Assembly: GCF_007004655.1 (NCBI RefSeq)
Contig: NZ_ML660088.1
Location: 442,166-506,165 of the forward strand
Source of the DNA: Exilibacterium tricleocarpae
GTDB lineage: Bacteria > Pseudomonadota > Gammaproteobacteria > Pseudomonadales > Cellvibrionaceae
Reading direction: 5' to 3'
DNA length: 64,000 nt
Shown here: in pieces, positions 48,542 to 58,169 of the stretch
How the letters are laid out: each line of letters starts with the position of its first letter
How positions within the stretch are numbered: the first letter of the stretch is position 1
Made by a program: the position numbers and the translations under genes
The notes under the pieces: generated by a model
What the model was told of the DNA's origin: nothing
Seen by the model: only the letters and a program-made list of their open reading frames with translations
Databases searched by the model: none

Positions 48542-49327
48542 ATGTGCGAACTCCTGGGCATGAGCGCCAACGTGCCGACCGATATCTGCTTTTCCTGGGC
48601 CGGGATGATGAACCGCGGCGGCGCCACCGGTCCCCACAAAGACGGCTGGGGCATCGCCTTCTACGAGGGCCGCGGCATCCGCGAATTTCGCGATCCGGCA
48701 CCCAGTTATACCTCGGAAATCGCCCGGTTCGTGCGCAATTACCCGATCAAAAGCGAAACCGTGATCAGCCATATTCGCCAGGCCAATGTGGGCAACATCT
48801 GCCTCGAAAACACCCACCCTTTTATCCGCGAACTGCACGGCAGCTATTGGTGCTACGCCCACAACGGCCAGTTGCAAAACTTCACCGAGCTGCCGCTCGG
48901 GCAGTTCCGGCCGGTGGGCACCACCGACAGTGAGCACGCTTTTTGCTGGCTGTTACAGCAAATCGCCGGTGAGGTGCCGACCACAGCGTCCAGCGCCGAA
49001 CTCGGTGCGGTGCTACACCGCTGCTGCCGGACACTCAGTGACTACGGTGTCTTCAATATGCTGCTGTCGAATGCGCAAACGCTGTTCGTCTACTGTTCCA
49101 CCAAGCTGCACTGGATAACCCGGCGGGCACCGTTTGGCAAAGCGCAATTGCAGGACAACGAACTGACCGTCAACTTTGCCGAACACACCACCCCCACCGA
49201 TGTAGTCAGCGTCATCGCGACCGAGCCCCTGACCACCAACGAGACCTGGACCGCACTCGCCCCCGGGGAACTGATCGCGTTTGCCGCCGGCGAGGTGGTG
49301 GGCCGTTGGCCGGCGACCCGTGACTGA
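48542..49327 (+). CDS. Class II glutamine amidotransferase (YafJ-like)
   Basis: Product of 261 residues beginning MCELLGMSAN: Cys2 becomes the N-terminal nucleophile after Met removal. RGGATGPHKDGWGIAFYEG, HIRQANVG, ENTHPF and AHNGQL complete the Ntn-hydrolase active site. No synthase domain is fused, so the acceptor is unknown. Confidence 0.92.
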   Translation: MCELLGMSANVPTDICFSWAGMMNRGGATGPHKDGWGIAFYEGRGIREFRDPAPSYTSEIARFVRNYPIKSETVISHIRQANVGNICLENTHPFIRELHGSYWCYAHNGQLQNFTELPLGQFRPVGTTDSEHAFCWLLQQIAGEVPTTASSAELGAVLHRCCRTLSDYGVFNMLLSNAQTLFVYCSTKLHWITRRAPFGKAQLQDNELTVNFAEHTTPTDVVSVIATEPLTTNETWTALAPGELIAFAAGEVVGRWPATRD

Positions 49328-49507
49328 CCGGCATGTCCTAGATCAAGACTTTAGCTGCCGCATCGGGTTATAGTCTGCCCCTTGACCTGACTGCAACATA
49401 CGCAGACTATAGGTTTGCGGGCGCGCCCGACACCGGTGCCGCGGCCGTCCAACGTTGAACGACAGACGACAGTAAACAAAAGACGACAGTAAACAAATCG
49501 GGTGACA

Positions 49508-50533
49508 ATGAAAGGCTCTCGCAAGCGCGCACTGCTGATGTCCGACCTGGCGAAGATGGCGGGGGTATCGAAATCGACCGTATCGAGAGCACTGGCCGGC
49601 AGCGATCTGGTCAACAAAGAGACCCGTGCCCTGATTCAAAAGCTGGCCGCGGAGCACAACTACCGTATCAACACCAACGCCCGCAACTTTTTCCTGCAGA
49701 ACTCCCTGACCATCGCCGTGTTGCTGCCGTCGGCCAACAAAGGTGACTGGCGCATATCGGACCCTTTCTTTCTGGAACTGCTGGGCGGCATCGCCGAGGC
49801 CGTCAACGAAAAAGGGCACCAGTTATTGCTCGCCAAAACCCACCCGCAGACCGGCAATTGGATCGAGGATTTTATCAACGCCCACACCACCGACGGCGTG
49901 ATACTGATCGGCCAGGGTTCACAACACCAAAAGATCAATGAAATTGCCGAGCACTTCAAAGGCCTCTCGGTATGGGGAGCCGAGGTCGACGACGGCCAGC
50001 ACTACGCCACCGTCGGCAGTGACAACGAACTCGGCGGTTACAAAGCCACCCGCCACCTGATCGATCAGGGTCGCCGGCATATCGTGTTTTTGGGTTACAC
50101 CACATTGCCCGAGGTCAGTTTGCGTCACGCGGGCTATCAGCGCGCGCTGCTGGAGGTCGGCCTGCCCATCGACAAGCAACTGGAAAGACCGGCGCGCCAC
50201 AGTCGCAGCGCCGGTTATGCCTCCACCAAAAAGCTTATCGAAGCGGGCGTCACCTTCGACGCCATTTTTGCCGTCAGCGACCTGTTCGCGATGGCGGCGA
50301 TTACCGCGCTGCAGGAAGAGGGTATCCGGGTACCGGAAGACGTCGCGGTGGTCGGCTACGACGATGTCGCCATTTCCGCTTTTTACAACCCGCCGCTCAC
50401 CAGTATCCGCCAGGACCGCACCGAGGGCGGACGCCTGCTGGTGGACAATCTGCTCGCCGCCATCGATGGCGAAACGCCGCCGTGCAGGGTACTGGACACC
50501 GAGTTGATCGTCAGAAAATCCTCCGGCGGCTGA
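49508..50533 (+). CDS. LacI-family regulator, probable sucrose-locus repressor
   Basis: Product of 341 residues: helix-turn-helix with hinge (MSDLAKMAGVSKSTVSRAL, then YRINTNARNF) and a periplasmic-binding-like core (DAIFAVSDLFAMAAI, VAVVGYDD). The ATG at 49508 is chosen; the GTG at 49502 overlaps the likely ribosome site. It probably binds the twin palindromes at 57409-57446 before the TonB receptor gene, as SuxR does in the Xanthomonas sux locus. A defence module now lies between it and the amylosucrase gene. Confidence 0.92.
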   Translation: MKGSRKRALLMSDLAKMAGVSKSTVSRALAGSDLVNKETRALIQKLAAEHNYRINTNARNFFLQNSLTIAVLLPSANKGDWRISDPFFLELLGGIAEAVNEKGHQLLLAKTHPQTGNWIEDFINAHTTDGVILIGQGSQHQKINEIAEHFKGLSVWGAEVDDGQHYATVGSDNELGGYKATRHLIDQGRRHIVFLGYTTLPEVSLRHAGYQRALLEVGLPIDKQLERPARHSRSAGYASTKKLIEAGVTFDAIFAVSDLFAMAAITALQEEGIRVPEDVAVVGYDDVAISAFYNPPLTSIRQDRTEGGRLLVDNLLAAIDGETPPCRVLDTELIVRKSSGG

Positions 50534-50811
50534 CGCCACCAGGCCAGCAAGCGCGATTTTGGGTTGGCGGCGAAACCGCAACGGAAAAGCCGGCGCCTTG
50601 GCCAGCCTGGTCATATTCTGACCTATGAAATACACTTAATTCGCTTCAAAGGGCTACTTTTGCTAAATATTTTCCGGTTTTGCCCTTAAGGGCCATACAA
50701 AATACAACTCAACATATTGTACTACCACTCAAACCAGCTAATAATAGCTCTACTGTAATGCTGATATTTGAAAATATTTGTTCAAATACTGCCATTTAGA
50801 GCAATTTAGTC
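50534..50811. other. Composition boundary before the defence module
   Basis: The 278-base gap changes from GC-rich to AT-rich near 50630. Nothing else is recognisable, and no flanking direct repeat or integrase was found; it marks the left edge of the low-GC RloA-RloB segment. Confidence 0.5.
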
Positions 50812-52092
50812 ATGATTATTGATATTACAATCGCCAATTTCCGCTCGATTAAAGAGAAACAGACCATAAGTTTGTGTGCTGAAAGCACACCAAGACACCT
50901 TAAGAATAATATCGCCTTCCCCGGGGATGGTAAGATCGGTGTACTCAAAAGTTGCGGCGTTTATGGCGCCAACGCCTCGGGGAAGTCAAACCTGCTGCTG
51001 GCTTTTGAGGCGTTGAGATATATTATTTGCCGAAGTGGCGACCTCAAGGACGGAGATGAAATTCCTTGCTACGAACCTTTTAAGTTATCTGCTTCAGAGC
51101 CTTTGAAGCCCGTCGAATTTGAAATCGAATTTTTCGGTCCGGACGCCAGGAGGTTTTTATATGCCGTTTCCTTTGATAGCAATTCAATTATTACTGAATC
51201 GCTAGATTTCTACCCCGGACGAATTAAAGCCAATTTGTTCAAAAGAGAAGAGGGAGATAGCTGGCAAGACATAAAATTTGGAACACACTACAAAGGTGGA
51301 AAAAAGCGAGTCGCATGTTTCAGAAACAATAGCTACCTGTCAAAAGCAGGAAATAGCGCTGATGCATCTGAGGTGATCCAGGGCATATATAATTATTTTA
51401 GAAAAGACATCTTTCACTTAGGTGCAGGACAACAAGTTGCAATGTTCGATTGGAAAGATGACAGCGAAATCGTCCAAAAAATCTCAAAATTACTTTGTCA
51501 TATTGACACGGGTATTGTTGAGGTTGAATTTAAAGATAGTGAATTTGATGACGGGGGTATTGATTTTTCCTCTTCGGTCCCTGAACCTTTGAGAAAAAAG
51601 ATATTGAAGGATCGGCGTAGAAAAGCGTATTTTTCACACAAAGACCAAAATGGTGGTGTGGTTAAATTTACTGAAGAAATGGAATCTTCCGGCACCGTCA
51701 AACTCTTTAATACTCTACCCTTATTGTTGGAGGCATTTGAATATGGGGGGGTTTTACTACTAGATGAGCTAGACAATAGTTTTCATCCACATGTGGTGGA
51801 ATTTTTGATTTCCTTATTTAACTCTTCAGAAGTAAATACAAACAATGCTCAACTCATTTTTACAACTCACAATATTAATCTAATGTCTCCCAATTTACTT
51901 CGGCGAGATCAAATTTGGTTTGTTGAAAAAGAAAATGGGGCATCTCTTTTTCACAGCTTGGATGAATATGACAAATCAAAAGTAAAGAGCAACAGTCCCT
52001 TTCGAAAATGGTATGAAGAAGGCAGGTTTGGTGCTATTCCTCGAATTAACAAGGAAAAAATATCCGAAATCTTAAGACATGGTGCAAGCTAA
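50812..52092 (+). CDS. RloA-type AAA ATPase (AbiL-like defence)
   Basis: Product of 426 residues in the ABC-ATPase-like AAA_15/AAA_21 group. It starts MIIDITIANFRSIKEKQ; Walker A is GANASGKSN (residues 52-60), Walker B is VLLLDELDNSFHP (near 315), and the switch histidine region is QLIFTTHNINL. The next gene starts directly after its stop. RloA-RloB pairs correspond to AbiLi-AbiLii abortive-infection systems; the ATPase is thought to sense or license the effector. Base composition is much poorer in GC than the neighbours, consistent with transfer. Confidence 0.9.
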   Translation: MIIDITIANFRSIKEKQTISLCAESTPRHLKNNIAFPGDGKIGVLKSCGVYGANASGKSNLLLAFEALRYIICRSGDLKDGDEIPCYEPFKLSASEPLKPVEFEIEFFGPDARRFLYAVSFDSNSIITESLDFYPGRIKANLFKREEGDSWQDIKFGTHYKGGKKRVACFRNNSYLSKAGNSADASEVIQGIYNYFRKDIFHLGAGQQVAMFDWKDDSEIVQKISKLLCHIDTGIVEVEFKDSEFDDGGIDFSSSVPEPLRKKILKDRRRKAYFSHKDQNGGVVKFTEEMESSGTVKLFNTLPLLLEAFEYGGVLLLDELDNSFHPHVVEFLISLFNSSEVNTNNAQLIFTTHNINLMSPNLLRRDQIWFVEKENGASLFHSLDEYDKSKVKSNSPFRKWYEEGRFGAIPRINKEKISEILRHGAS

Positions 52093-52752
52093 ATGCCTAA
52101 AAAGAGAGGTAAACGGGTAAGGCAGCCAAAACCCGTAATGCATATTTATTGTGAAGGAGAGAAAACCGAGCCAAATTACATTAATGGATATATAAATGCC
52201 AAGCATCAAGGAAATAGAAGGCTAAAAATAGTACACATCGAAAAAACTTCAAAAAACACGCCCATTCAATTAGTCGAAGAGGCTTTGAAACAACAAAAAA
52301 ACCGCTCCACACCTGATGAAGATGTTTTTTGGGTTGTTTACGACAGAGAGTCGAATCAGAAGTACCCCGACAACCTGCACAAAAAAGCCTATGAAAAAGC
52401 TGGAAACCGACTAAATATAGCTCTTTCGAATGTATGTTTCGAGATTTGGTTATTACTTCATTTTCAAGAAGTCACAGCACCATACTTAAATTATGACGAT
52501 CTATATAAAAACAGCCAGCTTTGCAATCACCTTGCAGAAGCCGGTCTTAATAAGTACGAAAAGAGCGCTGCGTCGTTATATTCTTACCTTGATAAAAACG
52601 TGTTAGATGCGAAATCGAGAGCAGACAAAATGAATAAGGCTACTGTGAATTCATCAGGAATAGAGGCCCCCAAACCCTATCAACTGAATCCATTCACTGA
52701 AATGCATAAGCTCTTAGATGCCATTGATGAATTCATGGAAAAGAATTCATAG
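52093..52752 (+). CDS. RloB-family protein (AbiL-like effector)
   Basis: Product of 219 residues. IYCEGEKTEPNYINGY near the N-terminus and FWVVYDRES further on form the acidic Toprim-like core of RloB/AbiLii proteins, suggesting nuclease activity. The N-terminus is basic (MPKKRGKRVRQPKP). It begins with no gap after RloA and ends 35 bases from the convergent amylosucrase stop. Confidence 0.88.
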   Translation: MPKKRGKRVRQPKPVMHIYCEGEKTEPNYINGYINAKHQGNRRLKIVHIEKTSKNTPIQLVEEALKQQKNRSTPDEDVFWVVYDRESNQKYPDNLHKKAYEKAGNRLNIALSNVCFEIWLLLHFQEVTAPYLNYDDLYKNSQLCNHLAEAGLNKYEKSAASLYSYLDKNVLDAKSRADKMNKATVNSSGIEAPKPYQLNPFTEMHKLLDAIDEFMEKNS

Positions 52753-52787
52753 TTACAAGAAACATGACGCCACCACTCCTCGGCCGC

Positions 52788-54671
52788 TCAGCATAGCAGC
52801 CAGGCGTAACCATAAGGCGGCAGTGTCAGTGTGCCGTCAGCGCCGGCGCAAGCCGTACCGATTAAGTCCCGGCAGCCATCCGGCGCTCCAATTTCATCCA
52901 GCCCAACCGCACCGGCGCGACCGCTGAAATTAGCCAGCGCGACAAGCCTCTGCCCCCGGTAGCGGCGCACGCAGCCCAACACCGCCGGCGCCGCCAGCGT
53001 TGGAATATCCACCTCTGCCTGAGCGTGAAACACCGGTTGCGCGGCGCGCACCCGTGCCATCTGGGCCAGCGCGGCTTGAATGCGCTTGGCGGCCTGGCGG
53101 TGCAAAGGGGCCTGCGGGCCCTGTAAGGCGGGTCGGTGCAACCAGCGACCGTCCCGTCCGCTGCCGGCGGCGCTCTGTGTGTAGTCGTTCAACAACCCTA
53201 CTTCATCCCCCATATTGATCAGGGGCACACCGCTCTGGGAAAAAATGATGCTGTATAACACTGTGATACGGGCCACCGCCAGGTTCACCGCGGCGCGATC
53301 GCCGTCCTGCAGCGCCTGCTCCAGGCCGGCCAGCGACGCCAGGGTACCGTTGGTGCCGTGCACCCGGTGTTCAGCCTGGGTCTCAAACCGCTGCCCGCGG
53401 GCATAAGTCTGGCCAGCGGCACTCGAGCCGGCGTAAAAATCCGCCACCCGTTCCAGTTCGGCAGCATCGGAAGACCAGTGGGCAGCGGCACTGTCGAGCA
53501 GCGTGCCCCAGCCGATATCGTCGTGGCAGCGAATGTAGTTCACCCAGGCGGTGCCGGCGGGATTGTGTGGCAGATCGCGCAGGAGGTGGGCGGTTTTGGT
53601 CGCTTCTTCAAGCGCCAGCGAGCGCCACAGCGACGCCATCAGGGCATTGTGATAAGCGATATGCCCCTCGCGCCCCTGGTAATCGCCCGCGCCGAAATAC
53701 ATCGTGGCCTGACGCGCGCCGACAATCGCCTCCACCTTCAAAATAACGCTGGGCACGGCGATCGCCACCAGGGCGCGAAACGCGCGCAACAGGGCGTGGG
53801 TCTCCGGCTGATTGAGGCAGTCGGTGCCGGCCCGCTTCCAGGAGAAAGCTGCCGCATCCATGCGAAACACCTCGACCCCTTTGTTGGCCAGGAACAACAG
53901 GTTTTTCAGCATTTCCAGAAACACTTCCGGATTATGGTAGTTCAGGTCCCATTGAAACGGATAAAACGTGGTCCAGACCCAGGCGTCCAACGCCGGCTCG
54001 AACGTAAAGTTGCCCGGCGCCGACACCGGGAAAACTTCGTCAAGATAGGATTCATAGGCCTGTTTCTCGGCTTCGGTTTCGAGCAGGTAGTAATAGTCCC
54101 GGTAGCGCTGCTCGCCCGCCAGGGCCTTGCGCGCCCACAGATGTTCCCTGGCCGTGTGGTTGTAGACGAAGTCGATACACAGGCTGATGCCGGCCTTCCG
54201 CAACGCGGCGGCGAGGCGCTCCAAATCGTCGATGCCACCCAGTTCGGCATGGGTCTGGCGATAGTCCTCAATGGCAAAACCGCCGTCGCTGTCGCCCGCT
54301 CGCGACTTCAACACCGACAGCAAATGCAGATAACTGACGCCCATGGACTTCAGGTAGGGAATGCGCCGGGCGACGCCGTCGAAATCGCCGGCGAACCGAT
54401 CGACATAACAGGTATAGCCGATCAGGTCCGGTTGTTGATACCAATCTGTAGCGACCTGCTCGCGCGCCTGGTCGAGTTCACCCAGCACCTCGGGGCGGGC
54501 GCGGTTGGCCAGGCGCAATTCGGCAAAGACCCGGGACGTGACCTCAGTAAAATCGGGGCGCTGGCCGTAGAGGTCACCGAGGGCGCCGAGAGCCTGCTGT
54601 CGATACTGCTGCAGCCGGTCGTTAAACCCGGCTTCCCCCTGCCAACCCCCGTTGCCTTTACTGCTGGTCAT
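52788..54671 (-). CDS. Amylosucrase (GH13)
   Basis: Splits sucrose and transfers glucose to an alpha-1,4-glucan. The 627-residue product has the expected length. Catalytic set: nucleophile Asp in FRMDAAAF, acid-base Glu in LKVEAIVG, transition-state Asp in CHDDIGWG; GYTCYVDRFAGDF and LHLLSVLKSR are amylosucrase-type. No signal peptide, so cytoplasmic, like SuxB. It follows the TonB receptor by 100 bases in the same direction, so the two are probably one operon. Alpha-amylase-like hydrolase is the alternative but lacks the helical N-terminal domain seen here. Confidence 0.92.
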   Translation of the reverse strand: MTSSKGNGGWQGEAGFNDRLQQYRQQALGALGDLYGQRPDFTEVTSRVFAELRLANRARPEVLGELDQAREQVATDWYQQPDLIGYTCYVDRFAGDFDGVARRIPYLKSMGVSYLHLLSVLKSRAGDSDGGFAIEDYRQTHAELGGIDDLERLAAALRKAGISLCIDFVYNHTAREHLWARKALAGEQRYRDYYYLLETEAEKQAYESYLDEVFPVSAPGNFTFEPALDAWVWTTFYPFQWDLNYHNPEVFLEMLKNLLFLANKGVEVFRMDAAAFSWKRAGTDCLNQPETHALLRAFRALVAIAVPSVILKVEAIVGARQATMYFGAGDYQGREGHIAYHNALMASLWRSLALEEATKTAHLLRDLPHNPAGTAWVNYIRCHDDIGWGTLLDSAAAHWSSDAAELERVADFYAGSSAAGQTYARGQRFETQAEHRVHGTNGTLASLAGLEQALQDGDRAAVNLAVARITVLYSIIFSQSGVPLINMGDEVGLLNDYTQSAAGSGRDGRWLHRPALQGPQAPLHRQAAKRIQAALAQMARVRAAQPVFHAQAEVDIPTLAAPAVLGCVRRYRGQRLVALANFSGRAGAVGLDEIGAPDGCRDLIGTACAGADGTLTLPPYGYAWLLC

Positions 54672-54771
54672 GGTCTAGCGGCAATCGCGTTGAACGTTAA
54701 CACCGATATCGTCCGCCCGGGCCAGGCCTCAGCACCCGGCAGGCGGTCAGGGCAACGCCATTGAACCATTA

Positions 54772-57297
54772 TCAAAATGTGTACCTGAAGCTTACCGATG
54801 TGGAGGTACCGCTCAACGGCCGGGCACGCACAATATCGCCCGCTGCCGCCGTCCCCTCCTCCACCTCGGTAACGACAAATTCGTCGGTCAGGTTGTTGAC
54901 ATTGAACGACGCGCTGAGCGTGTCGGTAACGTTCCACAACGCAAACAGGTTAACCAGGGTGTAGCCTTCCTGTTCGAGGTCATTGTTGTCCTGCACGTAA
55001 TAGTCGGTGGAGCCCTGTAAAGTCAGCCCGACGCTGTAGCGATCGGTTTCGTAACGCGGGGTGATCGTGTAGATAAAGTCCGCCTGGCGCCGCGGGGTGT
55101 TGCCTTCGAGGGCTGGATTATTGACGTCGGAAGTAATCTCGGCGTCGGTCCAGGTGACGTTGGCCAGCACATCAAAACTGTCCAGCACCTGCCAGGCCAT
55201 CTCGAGTTCGAGCCCGGTGGCGTCATATTCGCGCACGAAGGTCACACCGCTGGTCAGTTCCGCCTGGGACTCTTCAGTGGTGGTATCGAACAGGGTGGCA
55301 AACAAATCGATCCTGTCGCCGTTGAACTTGTAACCGATCTCCAACTGCTCCACGTTATCGTAGCCGTCGGTGGTGCGTGTCAGTGAGCCGTCGGGGTTCA
55401 GGGTATTACTGATTTGCAACAGCCGATCACCGACGGCGCGACCGCCTTCACTGTAGCGGGCAAACACCGAGGAATTATCACCCAGCAAATAAGTGCCGCC
55501 GAGGGAATAAAACGTATCGTCGGCTTCGTAGTTGACGACCTGGGAGGCGCGCTGGCCCGGTGTCAGGTTGATGACGCCGCCGCTGAAAGAGGCCAGCACA
55601 GAATCGGCATCTTCCTGCAGGGTGTTGATCAGGCCATCGCCGTTGAGGTCCACATCGCCATTGCCGCCGCAACAAACCGCAATCTGCTCGCCGGATGCCT
55701 CGACCGTATCGCGACGCACACTGACGTCAATGGTGAGGTCGTCGCCGATATCGAAGCCCAGGTTCAGGTAGGGGGCGGTAACCGTGTAGTCGAGGTCCCA
55801 GACAAACGACAGGAAGCTCGGCGCCCACAGGCCATTGTCCACCAGCGCCGTGCCGTTGGCATCGCGGATATCGAGATATTGGGAGTCGCTGCCGTCCACG
55901 GTTTGAATAAAGACGGGCCAACTGTTCCACTGTGTGCTGATCGACTGTTTGGAGTAATAAAAACCCACCGTCACGGTCGGACCATTGTCGAACTCTTTGG
56001 TTAAATTGATATCGTTGATGGTGTTGCCCAGATCTTTCAGCGAGGTGTCAAAGAGCAGATTCAGGAACGCCAGGCCACTGTAGGGATCGCCGGCGCCGGG
56101 ACCGTTGGCCAGGGTGACCGAGGTGGCGCTGCAGTCGATAGCGGGCTGTCCGGAGCCTGGCGCCTGGGCGGTATTGGCGCAGATGGTCGCCGCCATCGAC
56201 GCCGCCGACTGCGGTCCGAAATCACCCAGTGTATCGGTAAACGGCGCGATAAAACTGCCGCTGATACTGGCGTTGCGAAATTTCTCCACCAGGGTCAAGC
56301 CCGGCTCGATTTCAAACCTGGCCTCGACCCCGAAAGCATCCACTTTCGACTCGATCCCGTCGCGCAAATCGCGGTTGCGCGGGTTGCCAAAGGCATCGAA
56401 GGTGTTGATGCGCGTGGTGTTGGCCGAGTGCAGGGTTTCCGTGCTGGCATCGAAGCCGGGCACGCTGCCGAAGCTGCCGTTGCTTTTTACCCGCACCGGT
56501 GCCGGCAGGTAGGTTGTCACCTTGTCATCCAGCGTCTTGGCCAGGAAACGGATATAACCGTTATCCAGCTCTTTGGTGATATTGAATTTAAGCTGGCCGC
56601 CGTTGTCGCCGCGGTAACCGGTATCGCGGATACCCTCGCCGTCTCTGACAAAGCCGCCGATATGAAAGCGCAGGCCGTCAGTAATTTCGCCGCCGTATTC
56701 GAAGTCGGAGCGCAGTTCATCGTAGTCGACGCCGAAGCTTACCCCGAAGCTGCCGCCCTCCTCTTCGCCGGTTTTGCTGATCATATTGATAACACCGCCG
56801 GGTGAGTTGCTGGCCAGTGTCGAGGCGGAACCGCCGCGAATCGATTCGATGCGCTTGATGGTCCAGTCGAAGCGGGTGAAGTTGTCGGTGTTGCCAAAGT
56901 TGATATCGCCGAACTCCAGCACCGGCAGGCCGTCCTCGTGTATTTGCATGTATTTGGAGCCGCCGGTTGCCAGCGGAATCCCGCGCACGGTGATATTGGC
57001 ATTGCCGTTACCGCCGGAACTCTCGGCGCGTATGCCCGGCAGGCTGCGGAACACCTCGGCAATGGAACGGGGCGCGACCTTGTAGACGTCGTCGGTATTG
57101 ATGCTGCTGACGGAGACGCTGGCCTGGAGTTTATTGACTGCGCGGGGCACCGCAGTCACCACCACCTCCTCGATCATCATCGCATCGCCACTGGTCTGGG
57201 CCCTTGCCTGGCTGGATACCTGACTCAATACCACCGCTGCCATCGCGACCGGCAGAACCGCCAGGGCTCGATTGAATCTCTCTTCTTGCAGAAACAT
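54772..57297 (-). CDS. TonB-dependent receptor, probable sucrose importer (SuxA-like)
   Basis: Outer-membrane receptor of 841 residues. Signal peptide ends near QARAQ, followed by a TonB box (EEVVVTA), a plug domain (IAEVFRSLPGIRAE, IESIRGGSASTLASNSPGGV) and a beta-barrel ending in VSFRYTF with terminal Phe. A calcium-like acidic loop (DVDLNGDGLINTLQEDADS) lies in an extracellular region. Neighbouring amylosucrase and LacI-type operators point to sucrose; that ligand is inferred from context. Confidence 0.92.
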   Translation of the reverse strand: MFLQEERFNRALAVLPVAMAAVVLSQVSSQARAQTSGDAMMIEEVVVTAVPRAVNKLQASVSVSSINTDDVYKVAPRSIAEVFRSLPGIRAESSGGNGNANITVRGIPLATGGSKYMQIHEDGLPVLEFGDINFGNTDNFTRFDWTIKRIESIRGGSASTLASNSPGGVINMISKTGEEEGGSFGVSFGVDYDELRSDFEYGGEITDGLRFHIGGFVRDGEGIRDTGYRGDNGGQLKFNITKELDNGYIRFLAKTLDDKVTTYLPAPVRVKSNGSFGSVPGFDASTETLHSANTTRINTFDAFGNPRNRDLRDGIESKVDAFGVEARFEIEPGLTLVEKFRNASISGSFIAPFTDTLGDFGPQSAASMAATICANTAQAPGSGQPAIDCSATSVTLANGPGAGDPYSGLAFLNLLFDTSLKDLGNTINDINLTKEFDNGPTVTVGFYYSKQSISTQWNSWPVFIQTVDGSDSQYLDIRDANGTALVDNGLWAPSFLSFVWDLDYTVTAPYLNLGFDIGDDLTIDVSVRRDTVEASGEQIAVCCGGNGDVDLNGDGLINTLQEDADSVLASFSGGVINLTPGQRASQVVNYEADDTFYSLGGTYLLGDNSSVFARYSEGGRAVGDRLLQISNTLNPDGSLTRTTDGYDNVEQLEIGYKFNGDRIDLFATLFDTTTEESQAELTSGVTFVREYDATGLELEMAWQVLDSFDVLANVTWTDAEITSDVNNPALEGNTPRRQADFIYTITPRYETDRYSVGLTLQGSTDYYVQDNNDLEQEGYTLVNLFALWNVTDTLSASFNVNNLTDEFVVTEVEEGTAAAGDIVRARPLSGTSTSVSFRYTF

Positions 57298-57408
57298 TTT
57301 CCCTCCTCGCTCGCTGGCGTGATCGCTCTCTTTTTGGTTATATTTTTGGCTGTGTAAGGGTTGGCCGCCCGGGTAGGAAAGATGCGACCGAAATTAGATT
57401 ACGCCTTG

Positions 57409-57446
57409 ATACAACCGGTTGCAAGTCTTTTTACAACCGGTTGTAA
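57409..57446. promoter_or_regulatory. Twin LacI-type operators before the TonB receptor gene
   Basis: 57431-57446 is a perfect 16-base palindrome, ttacaaccggttgtaa; 57409-57424 is the same with one changed base (gcaa end). Their centres are 22 bases apart, two helical turns. A central CG is typical of LacI-family operators. They lie 112-149 bases upstream of the receptor start. Confidence 0.85.
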
Positions 57447-57522
57447 AGAGCTTAAAAATAACTTAACGAAAACAAAAGGATACCGTCACACTCTTTTAAA
57501 TCTTGATATGGGCACCGCCGCT

Positions 57523-57691
57523 GGTGGCACAGTGTGGGGCAGGTTTTACCTGTCCTTCTTGGAGGGGACCACTCCCCTGTGCCAGTAGCACCGCTTGCAG
57601 GATACCGCGGGGTAGTTTCAGCGTAGCCGGTAGGGGAGTGGCACCATTCTAGGGAGACGCAACTAAAGTTACGTCCCCACACCGTGCCACC
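57523..57691. repeat. Imperfect long inverted repeat
   Basis: Outer arms 57523-57539 and 57675-57691 match at 16 of 17 bases (ggtggcac[ag]gtgtgggg). Inner segments 57569-57578 and 57632-57641 also pair (ccactcccct). Small local hairpins lie between. The right end abuts the broken Rhs 5' fragment, so the element may have entered or formed there. Confidence 0.75.
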
Positions 57692-57702
57692 GGATGACCG
57701 TC

Positions 57703-57868
57703 CTTGAAGGTGGTGGTTCTCTCGGCACAGGCACTATCTGTGCGCTGTGTGCAGATAGCCGATAAGAAGTAACAACAAGACGACCAGCGGTCGGGAAAAA
57801 CGCTCTATACCAGCGGATGGCGCCTGCATGCCAGAATCAAACGCCAGTGTCTTTATAGGCTTGTCCAT
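57703..57868 (-). pseudogene. 5' fragment of a secreted Rhs gene
   Basis: The reverse strand begins MDKPIKTLAFDSGMQAPSAG, the same N-terminus and signal segment as the Rhs gene at 59412. An altered stretch after Gly-Tyr-Leu brings a TAG stop, and similarity then ends at the inverted-repeat element. It is a decayed duplicate of the Rhs start. Confidence 0.8.
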
Positions 57869-57923
57869 GGTTAGTACCCCAGCAGAGAAAATGGATCGTT
57901 AACAGTGCCTGTCCCCACTGTTG

Positions 57924-58154
57924 CTATGCCCTACGTACATCTCCGACGGTTGTCACACCAACTTTCTTATGAGGAATACCTTGGGTTAACTCTTGAAGTG
58001 ATTTGCCTGGGGCACTATTTACAGACACACCATCAAGCTTTCCGGCAGCATCCGTCGTAACGCCAGAACCGCTTGTAAACCTATCGGCAGTACAACTACC
58101 ATCACGGCATACAATAGCATTATCAGGTAATCCTCCCTTTGTAGCATTACTGCT
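57924..58154 (-). pseudogene. Truncated orphan Rhs toxin tip (copy of the right-edge tip)
   Basis: Open frame of 76 codons without a usual start. It starts at the conserved junction (58135-58145; Ala-Thr-Lys-Gly) and runs GLPDNAIVCRDGSCTADRF through TTVGDVRRA, then stops. It is nearly identical to the tip of the Rhs gene at 63365-64000 but lacks its last 40 or so residues. The end runs into aacagtgcctgtcccc, also found before 59420. Confidence 0.85.
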
Positions 58155-58169
58155 TCAATTAAGTGTAGT

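Noticed and set aside
57452..57682. 76-codon minus-strand frame in the spacer after the TonB receptor gene
   Set aside because: It lies within an inverted-repeat element; cysteine- and proline-rich chance frame.
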